Shown one piece after another: positions 34,752-43,505 of a DNA stretch of 64,000 nucleotides. Source of the DNA: Cyanobacteria bacterium SZAS LIN-3 (lineage in GTDB: Bacteria; Cyanobacteriota; Vampirovibrionia; Obscuribacterales; Obscuribacteraceae); NCBI GenBank assembly GCA_018266215.1, contig JAFEAV010000025.1, positions 1 through 64,000 of the forward strand. The letters run 5' to 3'. The position numbers and the translations under genes are program-made. The notes under the pieces are model-generated. The model saw only the letters and a list, made by a program, of their open reading frames with translations, was not told where the DNA came from and ran no database searches. The first letter of the stretch is position 1. Each line of letters starts with the position of its first letter.

Positions 34752-34945
34752 AGGCATCTAATTTGAGAGATCCGCTTCGCTCGGGTCTGCTGTCTCACAT
34801 GATTTATGCCTTATGACCGAGCTTGGAGGCTCGGTTAGAGGATGGCGACCAGGATCCCACTGACCCGTGACCCCGTAAGCCTTCTATTGTTTCTCTATCC
34901 CGGCAATATAAGGCTGAACGGGTGGCACGCAGGATTCTAATGGCT
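34752..34945 (+). ncRNA. Candidate structured RNA or 5' leader, family not recognised
   Basis: The 450-base gap between the ATP-grasp and thioredoxin-like genes has no coding frame but strong nested pairing. The stem AGGCAT/ATGCCT (34752-34757 with 34806-34811) encloses TGAGA/TCTCA and a 6-bp GATCCG/CGGGTC hairpin. A perfect 7-bp hairpin follows (ACCGAGC 34816-34822 with GCTCGGT 34829-34835). Then comes a rod closed by ACCCGT/ACGGGT (34863-34868 with 34918-34923) with an inner 11-of-12 stem (34878-34889 with 34904-34915). I could not match it to 6S, SRP, tmRNA, RNase P or any riboswitch consensus I know. It could be a free ncRNA or a leader controlling the gene at 34999. Confidence 0.5.
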
Positions 34946-34998
34946 AAGTAGAAAATTTCTGAGGTTCAACCCAGAGCACCCGCAAGAGGACAATCTAA

Positions 34999-35268
34999 AT
35001 GCGCATCGAACTGTTGTATTCCCCCGGATGTAACACCTACAAAAAGGCACTCAGCACCCTGGAACACATCATCGCCGAAGAGAGGTTGCCCCTGCCTGTC
35101 GAACTTGTCGAGGACCGCTATATGTCAAACGGCAAGCCGCACGTGCGCATCGACGGCGAAATCCTGGCCCAGCTCGGTAAAAAAACTCATACCTACCTGG
35201 ACGATGTTCATGAAGTCCTCTGCCACAAATGGCGCACACACACCCGCAGCTCCCTGCGAGCCAATTAA
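34999..35268 (+). CDS. Small thioredoxin-like protein
   Basis: An 89-residue protein. The opening strand MRIELLYSPGCNTYKKALSTLEHII has the beta-turn-Cys-helix layout of thioredoxin-fold proteins, with a single Cys at the position of the first active-site Cys (C11) and no CxxC. The next strands (PVELVEDRYMSN, KPHVRIDGEIL) fit the fold, the latter resembling the cis-Pro region of small redox or metal-handling proteins. A second Cys lies near residue 74. The function is unknown; a monothiol redox or metal-binding role is inference. The start has AGAGGAC upstream. It is preceded by a structured RNA region and followed by a strong terminator, so it is a single-gene transcript. Confidence 0.72.
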   Translation: MRIELLYSPGCNTYKKALSTLEHIIAEERLPLPVELVEDRYMSNGKPHVRIDGEILAQLGKKTHTYLDDVHEVLCHKWRTHTRSSLRAN

Positions 35269-35300
35269 CCGGTTTTCCTCCAGCCTGCCAACCTAACGGA

Positions 35301-35329
35301 AAAGACCAGCTGCAAGGCTGGTCTTTTTT
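35301..35329 (+). terminator. Rho-independent terminator after the thioredoxin-like gene
   Basis: The 10-bp perfect stem AAAGACCAGC (35301-35310) with GCTGGTCTTT (35317-35326) has a six-base loop and ends in a run of T residues to 35329. Confidence 0.88.
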
Positions 35330-35433
35330 CGTCTCCCGGGGTGACAACATGTAGCGCGCTTAAGGTCACCCAGCAAGGGCCGGGATATCATTGACAACGT
35401 CTTTCCAGTGATACCCCAGAGCCCAGGCGCCAG

Positions 35434-36897
35434 ATGCTTTTCAATTCCCTCAAATACGCCCTGTTTCTGCCCATCGTCTTTGCCGTCTTCTGGGCAACGC
35501 CGCAGAAATATCGCGTCTGGATTCTGCTTGTGGCCAGCTACGTCTTCTACATGACCTGGCGCCCCGGTTTCATTCTCCTCATCATCGGCCTGACTCTAGT
35601 CAATTACTATCTCGGTTTCGCCATTCACAAGGCCAAAGAAGTAAAAGAGAAAAAAGCCTGGCTCACCCTGTCGGTTGTGCTTAACCTGGCCACCCTGGTC
35701 TTTTTCAAATACGCCTATTTCTTCAACGACTGCGTCAGCGCTCTGATCAAACCGCTTGGTTTGCCGGCAACACATCTGCCTTTCGACATCATCTTGCCCC
35801 TGGGCATCTCCTTTTTCGTTTTCGAATTTATCCACTACACGACTGATGTCTTTCGCGGCAGCGAGCCTATAAAGTCCCTGCCGGCCTTCGCCCTGTTCGC
35901 CAGCTTCTTCCCCACACAGATAGCCGGGCCGATCAAACGTTTCCAGGATTTCATTCCGCAATTTCTGGCCGAAAGCAAATTGACCGTAGCTACTTTTGAC
36001 AGCGCTGTTTCACTGATTTTGCTCGGTCTCTTCAAAAAGGTTTTGATTGCCGACAACCTGAGTTTCTTTGTCCAGGGTGGCTTCGGCAATGCCGGTCTCT
36101 TCTCCGGCACCGATCTCTGGATTTTCACCTACGCCTTTGCATTCCAGATATATTTCGACTTCTCGGGCTATACCGATATCGCTCGCGGTTCGGCCATGCT
36201 CTTCGGCTACAAAGTGCCCATTAACTTCAACCTGCCATATCTGGCCAGAAACATCTCCGAATTCTGGCACCGCTGGCACATATCGCTATCCACCTGGCTC
36301 AGAGACTATCTCTTCATTCCCCTGGGCGGCTCACGCTCCAGCCGCTGGAAAGTGCACCGCAATCTGCTCATCACCATGACCCTGGGCGGACTCTGGCACG
36401 GGGCGGCCACCCACTACCTGATCTGGGGCGTCTTCCACGGCGCACTGCTGGTGGTGCACCGCGAATTTCAAGCCCTGAAAAATCACCCCAGCTTCACCTG
36501 GCTCAAAGACGCCATCGCCAGCAAACCAGGCACGATACTCTCCGCCCTGCTCACCTTCCACGCGGTCTGCATCGGCTGGGTCTTCTTCCGCGCCGAGACG
36601 AATGCGGTGGCCTTCCAGATGATTCGCAAAATGTTCACCTTCGCGCCGGTCTTCTGTGAATCGAAAATGGTTTCGGCAGTGCTGCCGACCATCAACTACC
36701 CGCTCATCTATCCCTCCATCTTCTTGCTGCTGCCCATTCTGGCGGCGGCGCACCTGCTCATGGGCTGGATCAACACAACCACCTTCGTTTCTCGCACACC
36801 GAAAATTGCCCGGGCAGTCTGGTGCTGCACCATGATCTTCCTGGTCATGGTCTTCTCGCCGGATAAATCGCCGCGCTTCATCTACTTCCAGTTCTAG
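35434..36897 (+). CDS. MBOAT-family O-acyltransferase (AlgI-like)
   Basis: A 487-residue multi-pass membrane protein. AlgI-type landmarks are the N-terminal MLFNSLKYALFLPIVFAVFW, LPLGISFFVFEFIHYTTDVFRG, FFPTQIAGPIKRF, FDFSGYTDIARGSAMLFGY, NFNLPYLARNISEFWHRWHISLSTWLRDYLFIPLGGSR, and the catalytic His in LGGLWHGAATHYLIWG. Such proteins move acyl groups, usually acetyl, across the inner membrane for O-acylation of alginate, peptidoglycan, teichoic acid or other surface glycans. It is followed at 15 bases by an SGNH-like gene and then a GT-C-type transferase, which together look like a surface-glycan modification operon. One CGATATCG core (36174) lies in the SGYTDIARG codons. Confidence 0.92.
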   Translation: MLFNSLKYALFLPIVFAVFWATPQKYRVWILLVASYVFYMTWRPGFILLIIGLTLVNYYLGFAIHKAKEVKEKKAWLTLSVVLNLATLVFFKYAYFFNDCVSALIKPLGLPATHLPFDIILPLGISFFVFEFIHYTTDVFRGSEPIKSLPAFALFASFFPTQIAGPIKRFQDFIPQFLAESKLTVATFDSAVSLILLGLFKKVLIADNLSFFVQGGFGNAGLFSGTDLWIFTYAFAFQIYFDFSGYTDIARGSAMLFGYKVPINFNLPYLARNISEFWHRWHISLSTWLRDYLFIPLGGSRSSRWKVHRNLLITMTLGGLWHGAATHYLIWGVFHGALLVVHREFQALKNHPSFTWLKDAIASKPGTILSALLTFHAVCIGWVFFRAETNAVAFQMIRKMFTFAPVFCESKMVSAVLPTINYPLIYPSIFLLLPILAAAHLLMGWINTTTFVSRTPKIARAVWCCTMIFLVMVFSPDKSPRFIYFQF

Positions 36898-36912
36898 GCC
36901 CCGGGCAAAACA

Positions 36913-38205
36913 ATGGCAATCGAAACAGAGACCAAAGAAACCGAACTGGAGAAGCAGGTGCAGGCAGCACCTGAGGCCAAAGCTCAAGCTCCCAAGAGCT
37001 TCGTCGGGATAGTCAAAAGCCTGGCGTCCAGCTATGTCATCATGGCGGTTCTGGCTCTCTTTATCATCGACTTCGGCCTCAAGCTGGCCACGGCAACGGA
37101 CCACCCGGCCATCACCATGACGCCGCTGCAAACGCCCTACCGCAGCTGGGTGTGGTGGAACGTGCGCGATTTCGAGAAGGAGAAACAAGCACCGGATATA
37201 GTGCTGCTTGGTTCGTCTCTGATGATGGCCGCTTTTCACGGCGGCGACGCGGCCATGTACAACGTGCCGCAAAACGTAGCCTTCCATCACAAAAGCGTAC
37301 TGCTGGAGCGTCTGCTCAAGGCTCAATTCAAGCGGGACTACAGTACTTTCGTCTTCGCCCTGGGCGGCGAAATGGCCTCCGACGCCTACGCTATTACCGA
37401 CAGCCTGCTCACCGGAGCCAAACAGCCAAAGGTCATCATATATGGTATCGCCCCGCGCGATTTCATGGACCATGCCCTGTCCAGTCCGGCCAGCACCGAG
37501 ATTTTCAAACTGATGAGCCGCATGGGCGATCTCTCCGATGTGGCGCAAGAATCCCGAGGTTCCATCTGGGAAATGGGCGAATACTATCTTGGCCAGGCGA
37601 ACTTCATCTACGGCCATCGTCCGAATTTCATCTACATGCAGTACCGTCTGACAAACGAAGCACTGCGCAAAATCTGCGGTTACAAAAACCTGGACTATGT
37701 CAGCTGCCCGCTCATGATTCGCAAGCAGGCCTTTCTTGAGCTGCCCGAAAACAACGGTCCCAACGAAGTCCTGATTTGCCCACCCTCGGCCGCCGATCTG
37801 GTCTTCATGGATAATTCGGGCGAGTATCGCTACCGATATAAAAATCCCAATCTCAAACAGTTTGCCTCTCAGGTAGGCTATCTGGAGAGGCTGCTCAAGG
37901 TCTCGGACAAACGAGGCATCAAAGTCATCCTCGTCAATATGCCCTTGACCGAAGAAAACGTCGCCCTGATGCCGCCCAACTTTTACGACAGCTATATGAA
38001 AACAATTGAGTCGCTGACGAACAAATACCAGGCGCAGTTTCTCGATCTCAACGACCACAAAGTATTTCCCAAGAAATATTTTGGCGACACGGCCCACCTC
38101 AATGTCCCCGGCGGCAAGCACTTCATGGAAGTGTTAGCGGAAAAAATCGGCAAAGATGATCGAGTGGCGGCAACTATCCAGAACCTGCCTCAGACCGGAC
38201 AGTGA
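36913..38205 (+). CDS. Membrane-anchored SGNH-like protein, partner of the MBOAT acyltransferase
   Basis: A 430-residue protein with a cytosolic, charged N-terminus, one membrane segment at about residues 40-60 (YVIMAVLALFIIDFGLKLA) and a large extracytoplasmic domain. The domain opens with DIVLLGSSLMMAAF, where the Ser is at the SGNH nucleophile position, and closes with YFGDTAHLNVPGGKHFMEVL, holding the Asp-x-x-His of the triad. The layout is that of DltD, AlgX/AlgJ and similar proteins that complete glycan O-acylation after an MBOAT protein. The acceptor glycan is unknown. The stop TGA overlaps the GTG start of the next gene, so the three genes are coupled. Confidence 0.82.
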   Translation: MAIETETKETELEKQVQAAPEAKAQAPKSFVGIVKSLASSYVIMAVLALFIIDFGLKLATATDHPAITMTPLQTPYRSWVWWNVRDFEKEKQAPDIVLLGSSLMMAAFHGGDAAMYNVPQNVAFHHKSVLLERLLKAQFKRDYSTFVFALGGEMASDAYAITDSLLTGAKQPKVIIYGIAPRDFMDHALSSPASTEIFKLMSRMGDLSDVAQESRGSIWEMGEYYLGQANFIYGHRPNFIYMQYRLTNEALRKICGYKNLDYVSCPLMIRKQAFLELPENNGPNEVLICPPSAADLVFMDNSGEYRYRYKNPNLKQFASQVGYLERLLKVSDKRGIKVILVNMPLTEENVALMPPNFYDSYMKTIESLTNKYQAQFLDLNDHKVFPKKYFGDTAHLNVPGGKHFMEVLAEKIGKDDRVAATIQNLPQTGQ

Positions 38206-40532
38206 CAAGCAATAAACTACAGATAGCGTTGCCCCCGCCGCTCAACAGCCAATTTTTAAGGCGCCTGCCCTGGCGCCCCGCACCACTGCTCGTTCTCTTT
38301 TCGGTCATTCTCTTCTTTACTATCATCTCCAGCTTTTCAAAACGGGTCCTGGGCATGGCCATCGTTTTTGATTCGGCCATGTATCTGCATTCAAGCGTCT
38401 GCGTGCTGACCTATCTCAAGGCCCTGCTCAGCTTCCAGACACCCAGCCCCGAGACTTTCAAACTGCTGGCGGAAGGCGTCCTCCTGGACGGACCGGTACT
38501 GCCTATCCTGGGCGGACTTTTCTACCTGCTGCTTGGTCTGACGCCGAGCATAAAAGATATGGGCGCCGCCCTCTTTTTGCAGGCAATTTTGCATGCGCTT
38601 TCGGCCGTGCTCGTCTACCATGTCTTATTCGACCTCACCCGCAAAAAGACGACCTCTCTGCTGGGCGGCTACGCCTGGGGTTTTTATCCGGCGGCAATTC
38701 TGGGCGCCGGCAAATTCATGACCGAAATCCTCACCACCTGCTTGCTTCTTTCTCTGGTTCTGGCTGTGGCCCGCATGGTGAAGCCAAAATTTGCCCTGGC
38801 CACAGGCCTTTTGCTTGGCCTGATAGCCCTGACAAAGGCCGCACTGGCCCCGGCATCGGCGCTCGTTATAGCCTTCGGCCTGATCTATTTGATCATTACA
38901 AAATGCCCCAGGCAAAAAATCCTGGCCAGTGCCATCGCCACCGCCTGCGGTGCGGGACTGATGCTCGGCCCCTGGATGCTTTTCACCTATAAAATAACCG
39001 GCAAAGCTCAGATCACCACAAATCGTCAGCCGACCCACAATATGGTCAGCGGCGTCAATCCGGAAAACGACGGCTGGGCCTCGCTGCCGGACACCCCGCT
39101 GGGACTGATGTTTAGCGACAACGATCCGGCTCTGCCCTCGGCCATGAGCATCGTCCTCTCCCACCCCGGTTATGAACTGCAATTGATGGCCCGCAAAATT
39201 GTCAGGCTTTTTTCCCAACCGTGGAATGACTACCGCCTTTCCTGCCTGCTTGTGCCCATACCCATGCAAATCGCCTGGCATAAACTGCTTATGGCGCTGG
39301 GGCTCTTCGGCTTGCTGGCGCTGTTTATGGATATCGCCCGCAAACAAATCGACCGGGTCACTGAAATCCACGACACAAAAATAGAATTGCTTTTCTGCAC
39401 CCTGGTTATCCTGGTGCTGGGTCATTTCATCTATTTGCCCTTCGTCGCCTGCAGTCGTTACGGATTTACCGCCATGCCCCTGATGACGGTCTTTGCCACT
39501 ATAGGCCTGGCACGCATTTTCGGACTGGGCGGCAAAGCACTGCTGGCGGTGCTGGCCCTGAGCTATTCCCTTTTTGCCTTTGAGTTTAATCCGGTCAAAG
39601 TACTGGAGCAGCAAGTACTGAACAACCACAATATCGACGTCCTGGTCTGGGCCACTGTCTTCAAAGGCCTGCTCTGCCTGAGCGGCATGCTGATGCTGAT
39701 TCGACTGCTGCGGCGCAGCAACGGTTTCAAATTTTTGCCCTGGCAAATCAATGCCTTTCTGGCCATGATGCTGACTGTGATACTGGGGACGGTGGCTATC
39801 GACACCTACTGCGAGCCACTCAATGGAGAGCTTGTATTTAAATTCAGCCACGAAAGACCGATGCACAGGACCTGCGTACTGAGCGAAGAAGAGTTGAAAA
39901 ATCCGGCACTGAAAGCCGCTTATCTGGTCCTCGACTCGCGCACGAAGACAACCATCCTCGGTCAGATGAACGTCAACGATAATCTTCAGACATTATTTCT
40001 GGCTCCGTTTTTTCTGCTTCACCCGGAACCGAATCTTGAGGGCTGCTATGAAATGTTCGCCCGCCTGAGATTTCAAAAAGCGGCCGAACTCAACCAGTGG
40101 TACCTGGCCGAAATCCCCGTCAGCAGCCTGAAAGCAGGGAAGAATCAGATCACTATTACCCCCGAACAAAAATATATTCTCTCGGTCAACGGCAGTCCCA
40201 AGTCTCGCTACCTTCAGGGCAACTATGTCAATCTGCCCTCACTCAATTATTTCAGTCCCACTCTTTTGATGAACGACCTCGACGGCTATGATGCCAGACC
40301 GAGGCAGACTTACTACATCGCCACCGGCAAGGGCCGACGCATCGACTGTTCACTGGAGCGCAACCTCGACGGTGACTACGACCGCACAAATTTAAATTGC
40401 CTTTTGCTGCTGGTTTACGAAAGACCGGCCGAAAGCGCGGGCCAGGCAACGCCTGCAACGGGCCCTGCCATCAATATGATTGGCGGCATCAAACAAATGG
40501 ATCTGCACCGCTGCCTGGTTGTGCCGCACTGA
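38202..40532 (+). CDS. GT-C (PMT/GT39-like) membrane glycosyltransferase
   Basis: A 776-residue protein that starts with a GTG overlapping the previous stop by 4 bases. It has about ten to twelve membrane segments up to residue 545 (for example LLVLFSVILFFTIISSF, LFLQAILHALSAVLVYHVLF, ALATGLLLGLIALTKAALAPASALVIAFGLIYLIIT, ALLAVLALSYSLFAF) and then a soluble C-terminal domain of about 220 residues. The first loop has VFDSAMYLHSS, fitting the acidic residue plus Tyr of GT-C enzymes using polyprenyl-phosphate sugars. The C-terminal domain is beta-rich and may bind carbohydrate. It probably adds a sugar to a lipid or glycan on the outer face of the inner membrane; donor and acceptor are unknown. 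Confidence 0.75.
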   Translation: MTSNKLQIALPPPLNSQFLRRLPWRPAPLLVLFSVILFFTIISSFSKRVLGMAIVFDSAMYLHSSVCVLTYLKALLSFQTPSPETFKLLAEGVLLDGPVLPILGGLFYLLLGLTPSIKDMGAALFLQAILHALSAVLVYHVLFDLTRKKTTSLLGGYAWGFYPAAILGAGKFMTEILTTCLLLSLVLAVARMVKPKFALATGLLLGLIALTKAALAPASALVIAFGLIYLIITKCPRQKILASAIATACGAGLMLGPWMLFTYKITGKAQITTNRQPTHNMVSGVNPENDGWASLPDTPLGLMFSDNDPALPSAMSIVLSHPGYELQLMARKIVRLFSQPWNDYRLSCLLVPIPMQIAWHKLLMALGLFGLLALFMDIARKQIDRVTEIHDTKIELLFCTLVILVLGHFIYLPFVACSRYGFTAMPLMTVFATIGLARIFGLGGKALLAVLALSYSLFAFEFNPVKVLEQQVLNNHNIDVLVWATVFKGLLCLSGMLMLIRLLRRSNGFKFLPWQINAFLAMMLTVILGTVAIDTYCEPLNGELVFKFSHERPMHRTCVLSEEELKNPALKAAYLVLDSRTKTTILGQMNVNDNLQTLFLAPFFLLHPEPNLEGCYEMFARLRFQKAAELNQWYLAEIPVSSLKAGKNQITITPEQKYILSVNGSPKSRYLQGNYVNLPSLNYFSPTLLMNDLDGYDARPRQTYYIATGKGRRIDCSLERNLDGDYDRTNLNCLLLLVYERPAESAGQATPATGPAINMIGGIKQMDLHRCLVVPH

Positions 40533-40544
40533 GCGCCAGGGCCC

Positions 40545-41777
40545 TTACTTGTCCAACAATTGTGAGGCTTCGGCGGTCTTGCCCTCGGCCAGCAATTTCG
40601 CGGCCTTGTCGAGGTTGACTTGTTCAGCCGGAGTAACACCCATACGCCGCCGCAGGAAATAAAGCTGCACCGGCAGGCGCAGATCTTCGGCCGTATATTT
40701 GAAATTTTTGTCGATCAGTTTGCGCCGCAACTCCTGAGTCACTTCCAGATCCCGGTAGCCAAATTCGACGGAAGGCTCAATCTGGGTGCCTTCGCCCCAG
40801 TCGTTCCAGGTCGCGATTTGAACCACCGGCTGACCACTTTTCAGCGCTCGCTCCAGGGTCTGCCTGAAAGTCTTGCCGCCACGATCCTTGATGCTGCCAT
40901 AAGAAGGGTGCACCCCGGCCTGCTCGTAAATGTCGTCAAAACGCGGATAGGCACAGGGTATGCTGAAACGCCACTCTTTCGATTTTTCATAATACGCATC
41001 CAGCTTTTGCTTACTCTGCTTGCCGCCGCCCTGGGGAGAGGGCCAGTAAAATGCCCCGTCGGCACCGGCTTTGGGTTCGTATTCAGTAAACAACAGAGGT
41101 GGCGGTGTCAGCCCCTGAAACATTTTTTGCCAGGAATCACCCTGATAATAAAGGGGACCGAAAACAGCCAAAAGCGGCCGACCGTCAACCTTTAAATAGG
41201 CCGGACGCTTGAACCAGTTTTTCTCCATCCAGAGCAGCATATCGTGGCCATGACTGACCGCATCGGCTTCCTTCAAAACACCACCGCTGATCATCTTGGA
41301 CACGACCCGGTCTTCGTACATGACCGCAAATTGCAAGCCGACTTTTTGCGCGGCATCGATCATTTTTCGCGTATTGCGATCGAGGGCGACATAGTCAAAA
41401 TAATTGTCGCGACCGTACCAATCGAGCATCACCCCATCAATCCCGGCAATCTTCATGAGCAGGGCCTGACACTCAAGGGCATAGGGATCGCTGGAATCAT
41501 AGAGCCCCATCAGAGGATCATAGTGAGAGGCGGCCTGGCGCCTGCCCTTACTCATCTTGGAGGGGTCAAAGTGATTCATTGTCCAGTGCCAACCAAAAGC
41601 CTTGCTCGTCGGCCGACTCTCAAACCAGGGCAGGTAATGCGCCACGATCACAGGCTTTACCGGCGGCACTTGCTCGCCTTCGGCGGCCCGCGCCGCTCCG
41701 GCAAAGCAGCCCGAAAGGACGCTGCCCAGAGCAAAAATGGAGCCAATCAAACGTAAGGCATTGCTGCGCGAAATCAT
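40545..41777 (-). CDS. GH99/WbsX-like lipoprotein glycosidase
   Basis: A 410-residue predicted lipoprotein (signal LRLIGSIFALGSVLSGC, lipobox LSGC near residue 24). The catalytic-barrel features are VIVAHYLPWFE near residue 43, FGWHWTMNHFDP, GIDGVMLDWYGRDNYFDY near residue 113 and VQIATWNDWGEGTQIEPSVEFGY near residue 323. The last, with its two Glu residues, is typical of the GH71/GH99-like and WbsX-type family acting on alpha-mannose-like or related glycans. It is convergent with the GT-C gene (12-base gap), so it belongs to the same neighbourhood but a different transcript. The C-terminal 60 residues form helices outside the barrel. Confidence 0.82.
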   Translation of the reverse strand: MISRSNALRLIGSIFALGSVLSGCFAGAARAAEGEQVPPVKPVIVAHYLPWFESRPTSKAFGWHWTMNHFDPSKMSKGRRQAASHYDPLMGLYDSSDPYALECQALLMKIAGIDGVMLDWYGRDNYFDYVALDRNTRKMIDAAQKVGLQFAVMYEDRVVSKMISGGVLKEADAVSHGHDMLLWMEKNWFKRPAYLKVDGRPLLAVFGPLYYQGDSWQKMFQGLTPPPLLFTEYEPKAGADGAFYWPSPQGGGKQSKQKLDAYYEKSKEWRFSIPCAYPRFDDIYEQAGVHPSYGSIKDRGGKTFRQTLERALKSGQPVVQIATWNDWGEGTQIEPSVEFGYRDLEVTQELRRKLIDKNFKYTAEDLRLPVQLYFLRRRMGVTPAEQVNLDKAAKLLAEGKTAEASQLLDK

Positions 41778-41829
41778 GGTCTAAGTTTCGCACTATCAGA
41801 GCCGATTTGATCGGCGATTCTTGCGCCCG

Positions 41830-43272
41830 TCAAACAGACGGCGGAATGATTTTGGCGGCGGCCAGGATCTTGGAGAAGTCCCGACTGAAGGCGGATTGGC
41901 TGAAAGCGAAAGAATTGTGGTCGGGCATACCGGCCACGGCTGTTGCACCGCGCTGAGCTTCCACGTAAACGCCGGAACCATTATGTGTACTGTTGTCCAC
42001 ATAGCCGCCGAATTCTTCCATCGTCGCCAGCAGCGCCCGACCCATATTTGTCTCCAGGCCGAGTTGCTCGGGGGTCACGTCTTTGGGTACGGCCAGAAGC
42101 GTGCCCTGCTTGAGATTGGGATTGGTCCCGGTGTAATTCTTTTGATAATTGCGGTCGGCGGCAATGGCCGGTCCGAGGAAGCCACCACCGGTGCTGCTCT
42201 CAATATTGAGCGGGACAGTCAGATTGAGCGCGTGGGCGGGGGCGATGCCGTCTTTGACAGCGGCGGCGATTTCTTCGTTGGTAATCAGACCCTCGTTGCC
42301 CATATAGGAGGCACCATGCCCCACCGGCACGCCGATAAGCACGTTGCCTTCCGCCCTCAGAGAGGCATTGGGACCGATATAAGTCTGGGCAAAATTCATT
42401 TCCTTGCCATCGGGCGTGATGATAGTGACCGTGCTGTTGCCGGCGGTTCTGGTGCCGTCTTTGTAAGTGTGCCCCTCTCTCAGGATTTGCAAATCCCGGG
42501 GCACCTGAACGGTACCGTAATATTTGCCGTTTGAATTGTTGGTCAAAAAGTCCTGGTCGGCACCGTAAATCGGTATCGTCACCAGATCCGAAGGTTTCAT
42601 GCCGCGCTCGTCGATCATCTCACCTTCATCAAAGCCGCTCGTCTTTTGCTTGATGGAAGCATCCAGGTAAGTGGCATTGTCGCCGATACGTTTGGCGTAG
42701 AAGGCCGGAGCAACCTTGCCGTGATTGTTATTGTTGATGGCGGTATCGTCGGCCCAGGACGGCGCCGGTCCGAATTTGATGCCGTGGATCGATCCCGAAG
42801 GAGAAGGATTATGAGGATGATCCGTCGGTGGTGGATTATGCGGCTGCTCAGTCGCAGGAGGATTCTTCAACTGCGCCAGAATTTTTTCCAGCAGTGCCAT
42901 TTCCTGTTCCAGTATTTTTAATTCTGTAGTAAGTAATTTCAATTCGGCTTCTCTAATGCGGTCGGCCGAATCGGCGCCCGGACCGCCCCTGTCATGCTGG
43001 TCCCGACAGTGCCCGCGCCCATGCTGCGGCTGATAGTCCGCCGCCCCAAATTTCTCCTGTCCCTGGTGAGCATGCGCCTGAAAGGGACTGTCGAAGTTGA
43101 CGAATCCGCGTTCGCTGAAGGCCCTACCGGAGGCCGCAGTTACCGACGCCGCATCCAGCGCCGGAGATTTGATTTCCACAGGATTGGCCAGATTCACCAG
43201 TTGCCTCACCGGCAGCGCACTGTCGGTTGTAGCGCTCTTTGCGCTATCGGATATTTTGGTTGCAGCGTCCAT
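41830..43272 (-). CDS. Unknown protein with coiled coil and His/Pro-rich linker
   Basis: A 480-residue protein I cannot assign. Residues 1-95 are variable and His/Gln/Gly-rich near 65-95. Residues about 100-140 form a predicted coiled coil (AELKLLTTELKILEQEMALLEKILAQL). Residues 140-165 are a Pro/His-rich repeat linker (PHNPPPTDHPHNPSPSG). From about 170 to the end is a globular domain with several polar loops (APSWADDTAINNNNHGKVAPAFY, MKPSDLVTIPIYGADQDFL, GNSTVTIITPDGKEMNF). The last 60 residues contain GGYVDNSTHNGSGVYVEAQ. No signal peptide or membrane segment is visible. It is divergent from the ferritin-like gene at 43506. Confidence 0.6.
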   Translation of the reverse strand: MDAATKISDSAKSATTDSALPVRQLVNLANPVEIKSPALDAASVTAASGRAFSERGFVNFDSPFQAHAHQGQEKFGAADYQPQHGRGHCRDQHDRGGPGADSADRIREAELKLLTTELKILEQEMALLEKILAQLKNPPATEQPHNPPPTDHPHNPSPSGSIHGIKFGPAPSWADDTAINNNNHGKVAPAFYAKRIGDNATYLDASIKQKTSGFDEGEMIDERGMKPSDLVTIPIYGADQDFLTNNSNGKYYGTVQVPRDLQILREGHTYKDGTRTAGNSTVTIITPDGKEMNFAQTYIGPNASLRAEGNVLIGVPVGHGASYMGNEGLITNEEIAAAVKDGIAPAHALNLTVPLNIESSTGGGFLGPAIAADRNYQKNYTGTNPNLKQGTLLAVPKDVTPEQLGLETNMGRALLATMEEFGGYVDNSTHNGSGVYVEAQRGATAVAGMPDHNSFAFSQSAFSRDFSKILAAAKIIPPSV

Positions 43273-43505
43273 TCAAATACCTCACAAACAAACCGCGGGT
43301 TCCCGCTTTTGCAAACTACTAAAAGCCCATGGCAGTAGCGTGTTCGTTGCGTGGTGAAAATGTGGCAATCCCTACGTCAGTGTCCGATTTGCGCAGGACT
43401 TTTTTAAATTGTTAGCTGCCAGTAAAGCGTTCGTTGGAATCAATCAGATCCGCAACCGGCGAAAAAATGGCGTGCTAGGCTCGAAATATGGAGACGTGAG
43501 CATAA

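Noticed and set aside
34745-34950. 6S RNA, cobalamin or other known structured RNA
   Set aside because: No long closing stem with a central bubble, no B12-box and no SRP, tmRNA or RNase P consensus stretch was found by eye, so I left the family open.
36331-38121. A 596-codon open frame on the minus strand across the MBOAT and SGNH genes
   Set aside because: It is antisense to two strongly supported genes, has His/Gln/Asp-rich low-information composition and no family motifs: a shadow frame.
38625-39866. A 413-codon minus-strand frame over the GT-C gene
   Set aside because: Antisense to a membrane protein gene; its Gln/His/Gly-rich translation is the usual complement of hydrophobic codons.
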